Assembly: GCA_964611295.1 (NCBI GenBank) | Contig: CAZSWV010000012.1 | Coordinates: forward strand, 1 to 46,714 | From: B73-G16 sp964611295 | GTDB taxonomy: Bacteria > Desulfobacterota > B13-G15 | DNA: 46,714 bases | Direction: 5' to 3' | Shown: positions 1 to 8,740 of the stretch, piece by piece | Layout of the letters: the number at the start of each line of letters is the position of its first letter | Numbering within the stretch: the stretch's first letter is position 1 | The notes under the pieces: model-generated | Seen by the model: the letters and a program-made list of their open reading frames with translations, nothing else | Databases searched by the model: none | What the model was told of the DNA's origin: nothing | Position numbers and translations under genes: made by a program

Positions 1-948
1 CTCGAAGAGAAGGTCTTTTGGGAAGGCCAAGGGCTTTTCCGTTATCCGTGGACCAAAAAGCCTTACCTACAAGTAGATTGGCATAACCTCTATTTCTTTT
101 CCGATAGGCTTTATAAACTCGAAGTCAAGACCGCCCAGGTCCTAAGGGGGATAGGATGCCCTTATGCAGCGAGGACCAAAAAGGTCCTTATAGATCCCCC
201 TACTGCCTTAAAGCAAGTCGGACCGATCGAAGTGGAGACGAAAGGGTGTAGCTTCTGCGATGTGGCGTGGGACAAGGGGTTCTGCGGATATATCAGTGAC
301 CAAGATGTACTCGAACAGATAGCCGCCTTGCCTGAGGAAAACGGAAGAAAGATACCCTTTGAACTCATAGACGAATATCCCCTCGGGTTTTTACCTAAGC
401 TTTTATACCTCTGTGCGTCAGAAGGGATAAGGTTACAGCAGGTAAACTTGGTGCTCCGTGCAGACGACCTCCTTTTACACCATGGAGAGCTAAAGGCGGC
501 TTTAAAAGAAGCAGAGGCCCTCGGCACAAGGATAATGCTTTCTTCCATAGGTTTTGAGTCATTCAGCGACAGGATCTTGCGTAACCTGAACAAGGGAATA
601 ACCGTTAGGGAAAACCTCGAGGCCATAAGGACGATCCGCGCTCTCAAAAGGGAGTTCCCACAAACCCTCCTTTACCGACGCGACGAAGGGGCCTTTCACG
701 GCTTTATCCACCCTACCCCTTGGGATGACCCTGAGACGGACTTTGAACTTCAAAGGGCCATCGGGGCCTATGGACTCTTTGAGGACATCTTGCCCTATCA
801 CAGTACTCCCCTCATAGTCCATCATGCCTCTGCCCTAGCGGACTGGCTCAGACAGATAGAGGAAGTCCATGGGATCTACTTCAACCGGGGCCTTACCTGG
901 ATAGAGTGGTGGGATTGGAAGGCTTCACCAAAAGCCACTTGCCCTTAA
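1..948 (+). CDS. Radical SAM family protein, 5' end outside window
   Basis: The reading frame is open from the first base, so the N-terminus is missing; 315 residues are visible. Around visible residues 82-95 there is GCSFC followed by a third Cys eight residues later, plus an isolated Cys at residue 53. Further on comes an S-I-G-F-E-S-F-S-D-R-I-L-R-N-L-N-K-G stretch of the kind seen in B12-binding/Elp3-type radical SAM proteins after the barrel core. The C-terminus is rich in His and Trp (HGFIHPTPWDD, STPLIVHHASALADW). The Cys spacing is not the canonical C-x3-C-x2-C, so the cluster ligands are unsure. A cobalamin-binding domain may lie upstream of the window. The gene converges on mtaB and overlaps it by 56 bp. 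The substrate is unknown. Confidence 0.7.
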   Translation, partial: LEEKVFWEGQGLFRYPWTKKPYLQVDWHNLYFFSDRLYKLEVKTAQVLRGIGCPYAARTKKVLIDPPTALKQVGPIEVETKGCSFCDVAWDKGFCGYISDQDVLEQIAALPEENGRKIPFELIDEYPLGFLPKLLYLCASEGIRLQQVNLVLRADDLLLHHGELKAALKEAEALGTRIMLSSIGFESFSDRILRNLNKGITVRENLEAIRTIRALKREFPQTLLYRRDEGAFHGFIHPTPWDDPETDFELQRAIGAYGLFEDILPYHSTPLIVHHASALADWLRQIEEVHGIYFNRGLTWIEWWDWKASPKATCP

Positions 949-2185
949 CTTCTTGTCCCTCTGCCAACACTTCTTCTCCAGGCGATGCCTCCATTTCCAA
1001 TTGACACTTAACGTAGTTCCTACTTGTACCTGTCACCAGGCCTTCTTTAGTTTTCCCTTCGACGAGCACTAAAAGGGGCTTCCCCAACATGGACATGTAA
1101 AACTCCTTTTTCTTCTTATCCGCCAGTTGCCTCAAGATGTAGGCCCGCTTGAGCTTGACCTCCTCCTTGACCCTGTCGGACATCCCAAAGGCCTCTGTAC
1201 CAGGTCTAGGGGAAAAGGGGAAAACATGAAGGTAAGAGAGGGGAAGTCCCTCTAGGAGGGAAAGGGTCTCTTCAAAATCCTCATCTCCTTCTCCAGGGAA
1301 TCCGACAAGGACATCGGCTCCTATGGCCATCTCGGGCAGCCTCTCCTTGGCCTCAAGCACAAGTTTCTGGTAATCCTCAGGAGAGTAAGGCCTCCTCATC
1401 TTTTCAAGGACTTTCCTCGAACCGCTCTGTAAAGGAAGGTGGAGGTGAGGACAAAGCTTGTTCGAAGAGGCCATAAGGTCGATAAGTTCACGCCTTACCT
1501 CCTGGGGCTCTATGGAGCTCAACCTGACCCTTGGCGGTGAATCCCTCTTTTCGATCTCCTCAAGGAGCCAGATGAGATCCCTTCTGACTTCTAAGTCATA
1601 TCCCCATCTACCGAGGTGAATCCCCGTAAGGACTACTTCCTTTATCCCCTTTTCGGAAAGCACCTTCAAGGCATCAAATATCGCCTCGGGATCAAGGCTT
1701 CTGGAAGGTCCCCTGAGCCTAGGAACCACGCAATAGGCACACCGTGAGTCGCACCCGTCCTGCACCTTCAAAAAGGCCCTCGTCCTTGAAAGGGGACAAG
1801 GAACTACCTTGAGGCTCAACCTACCCCTAACAGAAGAAGTCCAATGAACCCTTTGGCCCCGTTTGACCTCCTCGAGGGCCTCACAAATCCGGTCCTTTTC
1901 GGCATTTCCGATAAGACCATCTGCTCCTTCCCTTTCTGGCGCTGAAGGGTCCAAATCGGCCCAACATCCGGTAACAATTACCCTTTTTTCCTCCCTTTTC
2001 AACCTATGGAGCCACTTCCGCGATTCCGCCTCGGCCTTAGCCGTCACCGCACACGTGTTGAGGATGACTACCTCCGCTTGATGGACCTCTACCAGTTCAT
2101 GCCGAGCGAGCTTTAGGAGCTCGGCCATAGTATCGCTCTCTGACTGGTTTACCTTACAACCTAGGGTTACAACGGAGACCTTCAT
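893..2185 (-). CDS. mtaB: tRNA t6A37 C2-methylthiotransferase MtaB
   Basis: A 430-residue radical SAM methylthiotransferase that would convert t6A37 to ms2t6A37 in ANN-decoding tRNAs. The N-terminal UPF0004 domain carries the three ligands of the auxiliary [4Fe-4S] cluster in LGCKVNQSE (about residue 10), NTCAVT (about 45) and TGCWA (about 74). The radical SAM motif is CDSRCAYC with the canonical C-x3-C-x2-C spacing near residue 145, followed by PLQSGS. A C-terminal TRAM-like segment ends the protein. GCKVNQSES and the overall layout fit MtaB rather than MiaB or RimO. Its ATG overlaps the upstream methyltransferase stop by 4 bp (ATGA), so it is probably translationally coupled as the last gene of the pyrB-side operon. 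No lesion is seen. Confidence 0.93.
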   Translation of the reverse strand: MKVSVVTLGCKVNQSESDTMAELLKLARHELVEVHQAEVVILNTCAVTAKAEAESRKWLHRLKREEKRVIVTGCWADLDPSAPEREGADGLIGNAEKDRICEALEEVKRGQRVHWTSSVRGRLSLKVVPCPLSRTRAFLKVQDGCDSRCAYCVVPRLRGPSRSLDPEAIFDALKVLSEKGIKEVVLTGIHLGRWGYDLEVRRDLIWLLEEIEKRDSPPRVRLSSIEPQEVRRELIDLMASSNKLCPHLHLPLQSGSRKVLEKMRRPYSPEDYQKLVLEAKERLPEMAIGADVLVGFPGEGDEDFEETLSLLEGLPLSYLHVFPFSPRPGTEAFGMSDRVKEEVKLKRAYILRQLADKKKKEFYMSMLGKPLLVLVEGKTKEGLVTGTSRNYVKCQLEMEASPGEEVLAEGQEVKGKWLLVKPSNPTTLSR

Positions 2186-2850
2186 CTCTCCGCTTCGTAA
2201 AGCACACAGACCCCAAAGGTCAATCTCTTGACCCTAAGGCCTTTGAAACCCAACCGCGCCATGCCTTCTAGTACTTCTCCGTCCCCTGGGAAGGAAAGGA
2301 TAGACTTGTAAAAGTACTCGTACAAAGGCCTATTCCCCGTAAGTAGCCCTCCCAGCCACGGTACCACCTTTTTAAGATAGGCACGGTAAAGGACACCGAA
2401 TAGCCCTTTGGGCTTTCCAAACTCAAGCACTACGAGCTTCCCCCCAGGGGCAAGGACCCTATGGATTTCCCTAAGCCCTTCCCACATGTCTGAAAGATTC
2501 CTAAGGCCAAAGGCCACCATTACCCCTTCGAAGGCCTTGTCCTTGAAGGGCATCTTCAAGGCATCGCCACAAACCACCTTAAGGTTAACGCCCCCTGTCC
2601 TCATTCCCTGAAGGAGCATGGGGAGGCTGAAGTCAAGGCCAATGGGCCTGATGCCGAATTGCCTCAAGTACTCACGGCTTAAGGCCAAAGTCCCACAGCA
2701 AAGGTCAAGGACCTTTTGTCTCCTCCCCAAGGCCTTAACGGCTGCCCTCCGCCAAATACCGTCAAGCCCAAAGCTCAAGACCTTGTTGGCCAGATCGTAA
2801 GTCCTGGCGATCCTGTCAAAACCCTCTTTGACAAACCGCGCTTTTTCCAT
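2182..2850 (-). CDS. menG: Demethylmenaquinone / ubiquinone methyltransferase (UbiE/MenG family)
   Basis: A 222-residue class I SAM-dependent methyltransferase. Motif I is VLDLCCGTLALS near residue 47, the acidic segment is VCGDALKMPFKDKAFEGVMVAFGLRN, and VLAPGGKLVVLEFGKP is the post-III signature of UbiE/MenG proteins. The N-terminal F-D-R-I-A-R-T-Y-D-L-A-N-K is typical of the family. It would methylate demethylmenaquinol in the last step of menaquinone synthesis at the inner membrane. Menaquinone rather than ubiquinone is inferred from the anaerobic context. It sits 15 bp after the LutB-like gene and overlaps mtaB by 4 bp, in a run of same-strand genes. Confidence 0.88.
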   Translation of the reverse strand: MEKARFVKEGFDRIARTYDLANKVLSFGLDGIWRRAAVKALGRRQKVLDLCCGTLALSREYLRQFGIRPIGLDFSLPMLLQGMRTGGVNLKVVCGDALKMPFKDKAFEGVMVAFGLRNLSDMWEGLREIHRVLAPGGKLVVLEFGKPKGLFGVLYRAYLKKVVPWLGGLLTGNRPLYEYFYKSILSFPGDGEVLEGMARLGFKGLRVKRLTFGVCVLYEAER

Positions 2851-2865
2851 ATGTTTGAGGTGAAC

Positions 2866-4068
2866 TCAGAAGTTGCCATCAAGGGGGCCTTGAGCGATTA
2901 GCCCCCGCAGATGGATGCACATCTTAGGGGTGTCGATCTTCATGGGACAACGCACTTTACAACGTCCACAAGTCAGACAGCTGTAAGCCAAAAGGGAGGC
3001 TTCCTCAAAACCCCCACTTACAAAGGCCGTCCATATAGCCCCTATCCCGCCAAAGTACCTGTCCCCGAAGTGTCCGGCGACAAGCCTAAAGAGGGGACAC
3101 TCGTAAAGGCATCCACCGCACCTCAAACAGTAAAGCGCCTCCTTGAAGACGGGGTCCCTAGCCATCTTGCTCCTGCCGTTGTCAAGGAACACCACATATA
3201 CCTCCCTTGGACCGTGGGCACCAAAGGTGGTGACCTTCTCTATATCGCCGGTCTTAGAAGGACTGGATATCAGGGTCAAGTAGGCGGGCATGGTGTAATT
3301 GGCGTACCGCCAAGTGACCTCGGCGACCTTTAAAGCATCAGATAGTTCCCACACCAGTTTCTCTATACCTACCAAGGTTATGTGAACCGGGGGAAGGCCG
3401 CTTGTGAGCCTCACGTTGCCTTCGTTTTCTATTTGCAGTAGTGTGCCGGTCCTGGCCACAACCACGTTAGCACCTGTTATCCCCACGTCTGCCTTGAAGA
3501 ACTTTTCCCTCATAAAGGACCTTACAGCCTCCACCTCCTTGCCTATGTCAGCCGGTATATCTCGGCCTAAGTGCTTGGATAGGACCGCCGATACCTCCTC
3601 ACGGGTCATGTGGATGGCAGGCGAGAGCACATGCATAGGCCTCTGACCCGTGAGTTGGATCAGGAATTCCCCAAGGTCCGTCTCGTAAACTTCATGGCCA
3701 AGCCCCTCGAGGTGTTCCCTTAGCCCTATCTCCTCTGCGGTTAGGCTTTTCCCTTTAACAACCACGCGGGCGCCTTTGCATAAGGAAGCTATGATCTCCT
3801 TTGCTTCTTGACCGTCCTTTGCGTAATAGGCCTTTATGCGGTTTCTCCCAAGCTGTTGGATGGCCTCTTCGATAAGGGCTTCGAGTTCCCCTATTGCCTT
3901 CTCCTTTATCATCCTTACCTCTTCGGCAAGCTTCACCGTATGGGGGAAACGCTCCAAGGCCTCTGTTACGTTCCTACGATAGCTCTCCGAAGCCCTCTTC
4001 AAGGCCTCATGGACCTTCCCTTCCTTTACGACTTTACGAAGCCTTTCCTTGTATTCCCTTAAGCGCAA
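2866..4068 (-). CDS. LutB-like iron-sulfur protein (LUD domain plus two [4Fe-4S] motifs)
   Basis: A 400-residue protein with an N-terminal LUD domain (VVKGKSLTAEEIGL; ADVGITGANVVVARTGTL) and a C-terminal dicluster domain with CLRCGGCLYECP near residue 320 and CLTCGRCKVRCP near 370. This is the LutB/YkgF layout, the central Fe-S subunit of L-lactate dehydrogenase complexes, though homologues serve other 2-hydroxyacids. I take the start as TTG at 4068 because AAGGAG lies about six bases upstream. It overlaps the stop of the upstream CCG-domain gene by 10 bp, so the two are a pair. No LutC-type subunit is seen. Oxidation of a hydroxyacid with transfer to the quinone pool is inference. Confidence 0.82.
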   Translation of the reverse strand: MRLREYKERLRKVVKEGKVHEALKRASESYRRNVTEALERFPHTVKLAEEVRMIKEKAIGELEALIEEAIQQLGRNRIKAYYAKDGQEAKEIIASLCKGARVVVKGKSLTAEEIGLREHLEGLGHEVYETDLGEFLIQLTGQRPMHVLSPAIHMTREEVSAVLSKHLGRDIPADIGKEVEAVRSFMREKFFKADVGITGANVVVARTGTLLQIENEGNVRLTSGLPPVHITLVGIEKLVWELSDALKVAEVTWRYANYTMPAYLTLISSPSKTGDIEKVTTFGAHGPREVYVVFLDNGRSKMARDPVFKEALYCLRCGGCLYECPLFRLVAGHFGDRYFGGIGAIWTAFVSGGFEEASLLAYSCLTCGRCKVRCPMKIDTPKMCIHLRGLIAQGPLDGNF

Positions 4069-5006
4069 GGCTCGCTCCTTACAAGGAACTCAGCCAGATC
4101 TAAGACCTTTACCCTTGACCCCAAGGCCTGGAGGCCTGTTTCAAGCTGTAGAAGGCATCCCGGACAACAAGTGACCACCACCTCAGCCCCTGTCTTCACG
4201 AGTTCTAAGGCCCTCCTCTTAGCCAGTTCTTTGCTCACAAAGGGGAATACAAGCTCAAAGCCCCCACCTCCTCCACAACACTCAGACCACTCCTTTGACC
4301 TTTCAGCTTCAAGGAGCTCAACCCCCTCGACCCCCTTTATCACCTCCCTTGGCTCCTCCACCACCCCAAGCCAGCGCGAGAGCATGCATGGGTCATGATA
4401 GACCACCTTGATGGGTTTTAAGAAGCGCCTCTTTCGCTTACGGTGCTTGAGGAAGAATTCCGGAAAGGTCAGCACTTGGCAGGGGATTCGAAGCACTTCT
4501 TTAAGCACATATGCACAAGAAGGCACCATGACCAGCAACTCTCGAGTACCTGCCTCCAATAGAGGTCCACTCACCGATACTGTCCTCTTCTCGAAGTCAG
4601 CCCAAAAACCAGAAAAATAAAGAGGCCCGCCGCAACACGGCTCATCTTCGTAAAGGTAGGCTACCTCCACACCCTCTTGCCTCAGCACCATCACAGCGTC
4701 CCTCAAGGGGTTCCTCCTGCCCCAGGCGAAGAACTCCAAAAGGCCCACCGTCTTCCCCCAAAGCCCCCACGTCTTTTCCCAATCCATCCCCAGGGACTCC
4801 ACCTGGTGGGCAAACCGTAAGAAACGCCCAAGGGCCTCCAAGTACTGATAACCACATCCTGCAAAGAGAAGCTCATCCCCCCTCTTTGGAAGGCCAAGCC
4901 CTTTTGCCCATTCCCATCTCTTAAGTCCTAGGACGTTCCCCTTCTGTTTGAGGTTTTTCCTAAGGAACTGGAGGGCCTTTGGAGGTTCAAGCCTTAATAG
5001 TCCCAT
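4059..5006 (-). CDS. CCG-domain iron-sulfur protein, LutA/GlpC-like
   Basis: A Cys-rich redox protein with two CCG modules, as in LutA, GlpC and HdrB. The visible motifs are EPCCGG, YHDPC, a glycine-rich ECCGGGGG, and TCCPGCL near the C-terminus, enough ligands for one or two non-cubane or standard Fe-S clusters. An upstream GTG at 5057 is open but would overlap pyrB by 64 bp. I prefer ATG at 5006, which overlaps the end of pyrB by only 13 bp, although no strong Shine-Dalgarno precedes either. It is paired with the LutB-like gene downstream. It probably works as a cytoplasmic electron-transfer or dehydrogenase subunit; the substrate is unproven. Confidence 0.78.
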   Translation of the reverse strand: MGLLRLEPPKALQFLRKNLKQKGNVLGLKRWEWAKGLGLPKRGDELLFAGCGYQYLEALGRFLRFAHQVESLGMDWEKTWGLWGKTVGLLEFFAWGRRNPLRDAVMVLRQEGVEVAYLYEDEPCCGGPLYFSGFWADFEKRTVSVSGPLLEAGTRELLVMVPSCAYVLKEVLRIPCQVLTFPEFFLKHRKRKRRFLKPIKVVYHDPCMLSRWLGVVEEPREVIKGVEGVELLEAERSKEWSECCGGGGGFELVFPFVSKELAKRRALELVKTGAEVVVTCCPGCLLQLETGLQALGSRVKVLDLAEFLVRSEPCA

Positions 5007-6034
5007 ATCTTCATGTCCACACCGAAGATCTTGGCTATGAGGGCCGTCCTCACCCACATCCCATTCCGAACTTGACGCCAGTACATGGCCCGCCTGTCCT
5101 GGTCTATCTCAGGAGGGAGCTCCTTACGCCTTGGCAAGGGGTGCATGATTATGGCATTGGGCTTCATCAACTTGAGGTACTCGGGCTTGAAATGATAACG
5201 GCTATAATCGATCCTCTCGGATTCGCCTTCTCGGTCGTACTCGTCTTGGATCCTGGTCATGTATACGACATCCACCTTGGGGATCACCTCTTCTAAGTCA
5301 TCACACTCCTCAAAGGCAACCCCCTTCTCCCTTAAGTACTCCTTAAGGTCATCCCCCATCCTCAGCTCAGGTGGAGAGACGAAGTAGAGCTTTACATCCT
5401 TGTAATTCTTCATCAAATAGGCAAGTGACCTAACGGTCCTACCACGTTTTAGGTCACCCACAAGGGCTATGTGCTTTCCGTCTATCCCACCCTGGTCCTC
5501 AAAGCTCCGGTGAATGGTGTAGATGTCAAGCAAGGCTTGCGTTGGATGTTGGTCAGGACCGCTGCCAGCGTTTATTATGGGCACAGGCCTCGGAGTTTGG
5601 TTCAGCAAAAAGGCCATCTTCTCAGCAAACCTCGGCTCTGGGTGTCGCATTATGATCAAGTCGAAATAACTGGAAAAGGTCCTAACCGAATCCTCTGGAC
5701 TTTCCCCCTTCATCTCAGATGAAGTAGTGGGATCCCTAACCTCCGCCCAGTCCATCCCCAGGATCTGGCAAGCTGTAACAAAACTCAAAAAAGTTCGAGT
5801 AGAAGGTTGTACGAAATACAACATAGCCCTTTTTCCTTGTAATAATCCCCTAAGGAAACGTGTCCCCTCGTTGCTCTTGGCTATCTGGCGGATCCGGGTG
5901 GTGAGGTTGCATAGTTCGTCCAAAAAGGCGCGGTCGAATTGTTGGGCCATTATGACGTGATAGATCCTTCCGCCTTTCATGAAATAGGCCTTTTTTTCGC
6001 TCCCCTTTAAGTCCTTAAAGGTTTCCCAATCCAT
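4994..6034 (-). CDS. pyrB: Aspartate carbamoyltransferase catalytic chain
   Basis: This enzyme condenses carbamoyl phosphate and aspartate in pyrimidine synthesis. The carbamoyl-phosphate loop QPSTRT, HPTQALLD and the late MHPLPRR segment are all present, with intact catalytic Arg and His. The protein is about 346 residues, longer than the roughly 310 of compact PyrB, with extra residues at the N-terminus and around 205-240. An ATG lies at 6052, but GAGGAGG immediately precedes the second ATG at 6034, so I use the latter. No pyrI regulatory subunit is adjacent. A good sigma70-like promoter lies just upstream. It heads the run pyrB, lutA-like, lutB-like, menG, mtaB. Confidence 0.93.
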   Translation of the reverse strand: MDWETFKDLKGSEKKAYFMKGGRIYHVIMAQQFDRAFLDELCNLTTRIRQIAKSNEGTRFLRGLLQGKRAMLYFVQPSTRTFLSFVTACQILGMDWAEVRDPTTSSEMKGESPEDSVRTFSSYFDLIIMRHPEPRFAEKMAFLLNQTPRPVPIINAGSGPDQHPTQALLDIYTIHRSFEDQGGIDGKHIALVGDLKRGRTVRSLAYLMKNYKDVKLYFVSPPELRMGDDLKEYLREKGVAFEECDDLEEVIPKVDVVYMTRIQDEYDREGESERIDYSRYHFKPEYLKLMKPNAIIMHPLPRRKELPPEIDQDRRAMYWRQVRNGMWVRTALIAKIFGVDMKIWDY

Positions 6035-6054
6035 GGGATCCTCCTCATTCAATT

Positions 6055-6083
6055 ATTCTAAAGGTAATTAAGAGGAGGACTCA
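6055..6083 (-). promoter_or_regulatory. Probable sigma70 promoter of the pyrB operon
   Basis: Read on the minus strand, TTGAGT (6083-6078) and TAGAAT (6060-6055) are separated by exactly 17 bp. Transcription would begin near 6048, giving a short leader before the pyrB ATG at 6034. No attenuator or UMP-sensing structure is visible. Confidence 0.6.
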
Positions 6084-6135
6084 ACGGCTACTTATGTGGT
6101 AAAGTTGTAAAGACGACCTTTTTGAAGGTGTTCGG

Positions 6136-6681
6136 GTGAAGAAGCGGCTTGTAGTAGGGATTTCAGGGGCAACAGGCGTCATTTATGGGATAAGGCTCCT
6201 TGAAGTCTTGAAGGAAACAGGGGTAGAGACCCATTTGGTGGTTACCGAGCCTGCCAGAAAGACCATCCTTCGGGAAACATCCTATTCTTTGGAGGAAGTC
6301 GTCGGACTGGCAAGTTTCTACTACGATATCGACGATTTCGACGCCCCTATTGCCAGCGGAAGTTTCAGGACAGACGGTATGGTGGTCATACCTTGCTCTA
6401 TAAAGAGCCTCTCAGCCATAGCGAACTCCTTCAACGTCAACCTCCTTATAAGGGCGGCAGACGTCACCTTAAAGGAAAAAAGGCCCCTGGTCTTGGTCGT
6501 GCGGGAGACTCCTCTGCACAAGGGGCACCTCGAGCTGATGCTCAAGGTTGCTGAACTTGGGGCTGTGATAATGCCGCCTATACCCGCCTTTTACACCCTG
6601 CCCAAGACGCTTGAGGAATTAATAGATCAATTCCTAAGAAGGCTACTTGACCTCTTCGGTCTGTCCTCTGAAAGGCCCTGA
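6136..6681 (+). CDS. ubiX: Flavin prenyltransferase UbiX
   Basis: A 181-residue protein of the normal length for UbiX/Pad1. The N-terminal VGISGATGVIYGIRLLE is the flavin-binding signature, and VIPCSIKSLSAIAN and VVRETPLHKGHLELM are further conserved blocks. UbiX attaches a dimethylallyl group to FMN to make prenylated FMN for UbiD-type decarboxylases. No ubiD lies in the window, so the partner is unknown; quinone or aromatic-acid decarboxylation are the usual roles. The GTG start at 6136 is preceded by GAAGGTG. It is divergent from pyrB and converges on the histidine kinase with a 7-bp gap. Confidence 0.93.
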   Translation: MKKRLVVGISGATGVIYGIRLLEVLKETGVETHLVVTEPARKTILRETSYSLEEVVGLASFYYDIDDFDAPIASGSFRTDGMVVIPCSIKSLSAIANSFNVNLLIRAADVTLKEKRPLVLVVRETPLHKGHLELMLKVAELGAVIMPPIPAFYTLPKTLEELIDQFLRRLLDLFGLSSERP

Positions 6682-6688
6682 GAAAGGT

Positions 6689-8740
6689 TTACTTCCGCAG
6701 GGGCAACTCTAAGATGAAACGCGTGCCACAAGGGACGTTGTCCCTTACACGGATACTGCCCCCGTGGTCAGCAATTACGGCGTTTACAATGGCAAGCCCC
6801 AATCCCCTACCCTCCCCCTTGGTGGAAAAGTAGGGCTCGAAGAGCCTGGACTTGAGTTCATCGGGTACTCCACAGCCGTTGTCCCTCACCTCAAGGACCG
6901 CCACTTGATGGTCTTGTTCAAAACGCGTGTACACCTCTACCCTTCCGGAACCATTTAAGGCCTCCACGGCGTTGCTCAGGAGGTTAGCCAGGACCCTCCT
7001 CATGGCGTCCTTGTCAAATGTGAATTTCGGCAGGTCAGGGTCAAGGAAGAGCCTGAAGTCCACCCCAGGGTGTGCCTCCCTGAAAAGCACTACGCTTTCC
7101 CTGACCACTTCGTTCAGGTCATCCAACTTAAGGTTGATATCGGGCATCCTCGCAAAGTGGCTGAACTCGTTTATCATCTTCTTCATGGCCTTTACTTGTT
7201 TGACGATGGTCTGGATGCACTCGTCAAAGACCTCCCTGTCTTCGACAATCCTGTCCCTCCAGCGTCTCCAAATCCTTTCGGCTGAAAGCTGTATAGGCGT
7301 CAATGGGTTCTTTATCTCATGGGCGATCCTCCTGGCCACCTCCCTCCAAGTAGTAAGCCTTTCGATCTTGACAAGTTGTGTAAGGTCATCAAATACCACA
7401 ACCATCCCCAGGTATTCCCCCTGACGATCCTTCAAGGCGTTCAAACTTATCCTCAAGGTCATCACCTTCCCGTTAATGGAGAGCTCCTTCTGGGTCTCTG
7501 CTTTTGGGGTACCCCTCTTGTTCATCTCCCTTAAAAGGTCCCTTGCTACCTTCACAAACTCGGGCCTTAGGACCTCTCGGTAATAACGTCCAAGGGCGTC
7601 TTCCTCTTTGATCTCCAAGATCTCAGCGGCACGGCGATTGATAGTCGTTATGTGCCCCTTGTTGTCAAAGGACATAACCCCTGCGGATATGTTCTCGAGG
7701 ACGGCCTCTATGTAATGCCTCCTTTCTTCAAGGGCCTGTTTGGCCCTTTTAAGGTCCTGGGTCATCTTATTGAACCCTTCTATCAAAACCACCATCTCGT
7801 CCTTACAAGGGACCTCAACCCTATGGTCCAAGTCCCCTTCGGCTATGCGTCTTGTACCCTCAAGGAGCGCCCCTATAGGCTGGGTGACGTCCTTGGCGAT
7901 CCTCAAACCAAGCCATATGGCCCAAAAGACCACAAGGAAGGTAACGGTAAGGAGCAAAAGTAGGTAGTTGAAGGTTATTACCCCTTTTAGGCCTTTTGAG
8001 CGCCTGTAGTCCTGATAAGCCCTCCAGATGCCCTCTATTTTCGAAAACACCCCTTTCGATAACTCGAACCCTATAACCGCAACCCTATCCCCACGGGCAT
8101 AAGCGCCCCAGAGGACTTCCTTGCCCCCAAAGGACGTGACCTTCGTCGCTTTCCCCTTAAGGAGCGCCAGCTCCAAGAGGTCATAAGGGGGATAGATCCC
8201 CCCTGTGCTCGTCGCCCCCTCTTTCAGCCTTCCCTTTTTATCGAAGACCCCTGCCCAGTTTGCCCCTCCTTTTTTAAGGAGGGACAAAAGGGGTTCCCCC
8301 TCTAAAGCCCTTTTTGCGAGCTCGGTACTCTTTGTGGATAGGTCCTGGTAGTAAAGCTCCGCTACCTCAACAGCCCCCTCCAAGGAGCGCTCCACCTGCT
8401 GGCTGAACCATCCCTGCACGCTCTTGCCTATGAAAAGTGAGGAGACAAAGAACAACATGGTGGCCGGGACCAAGGAAAGCAGTAAAAAGGCCATGACCAG
8501 CCTCGTCTTTAGCTTTGAGCCGAGGATCCCACGGCGCCTTTCAAGTAAGACCTTTCCTATGTTCCTTATCACCAAGAAGACAAGCAGCAGAAACAGGATC
8601 ACGTTGACGTTAAGCATGGTGAAGAAAAAGAGGTTACCCCCTATAGATGCCCTAAACTTGACAAAGGTAACCGCCAATATAGCCCCTAAGGTGAACAGGG
8701 CTAAGAGGGCCTCCTTCTTCCTCTTCCTTTTTTCGTCCAT
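6689..8740 (-). CDS. Sensor histidine kinase, NtrY-like
   Basis: A 683-residue membrane kinase. Three hydrophobic segments fall at about 12-32, 38-62 and 84-106, a sensory loop runs to about 255, and a fourth membrane segment lies at about 257-282. HAMP (about 283-335) and PAS (about 345-455) domains follow. The phosphoacceptor motif is RRIAHEIKNPLTPIQLS. The ATP-binding domain has LANLLSNAVEAL (N box), DNGCGVP (G1), EPYFSTKGEGRGLGLAIV (F and G2 boxes). The order matches NtrY, which phosphorylates NtrX, but no response regulator is encoded here. Its start abuts the RNase H stop directly, so it is the third gene of the zinc-ribbon operon. The signal sensed is unknown. Confidence 0.88.
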   Translation of the reverse strand: MDEKRKRKKEALLALFTLGAILAVTFVKFRASIGGNLFFFTMLNVNVILFLLLVFLVIRNIGKVLLERRRGILGSKLKTRLVMAFLLLSLVPATMLFFVSSLFIGKSVQGWFSQQVERSLEGAVEVAELYYQDLSTKSTELAKRALEGEPLLSLLKKGGANWAGVFDKKGRLKEGATSTGGIYPPYDLLELALLKGKATKVTSFGGKEVLWGAYARGDRVAVIGFELSKGVFSKIEGIWRAYQDYRRSKGLKGVITFNYLLLLLTVTFLVVFWAIWLGLRIAKDVTQPIGALLEGTRRIAEGDLDHRVEVPCKDEMVVLIEGFNKMTQDLKRAKQALEERRHYIEAVLENISAGVMSFDNKGHITTINRRAAEILEIKEEDALGRYYREVLRPEFVKVARDLLREMNKRGTPKAETQKELSINGKVMTLRISLNALKDRQGEYLGMVVVFDDLTQLVKIERLTTWREVARRIAHEIKNPLTPIQLSAERIWRRWRDRIVEDREVFDECIQTIVKQVKAMKKMINEFSHFARMPDINLKLDDLNEVVRESVVLFREAHPGVDFRLFLDPDLPKFTFDKDAMRRVLANLLSNAVEALNGSGRVEVYTRFEQDHQVAVLEVRDNGCGVPDELKSRLFEPYFSTKGEGRGLGLAIVNAVIADHGGSIRVRDNVPCGTRFILELPLRK

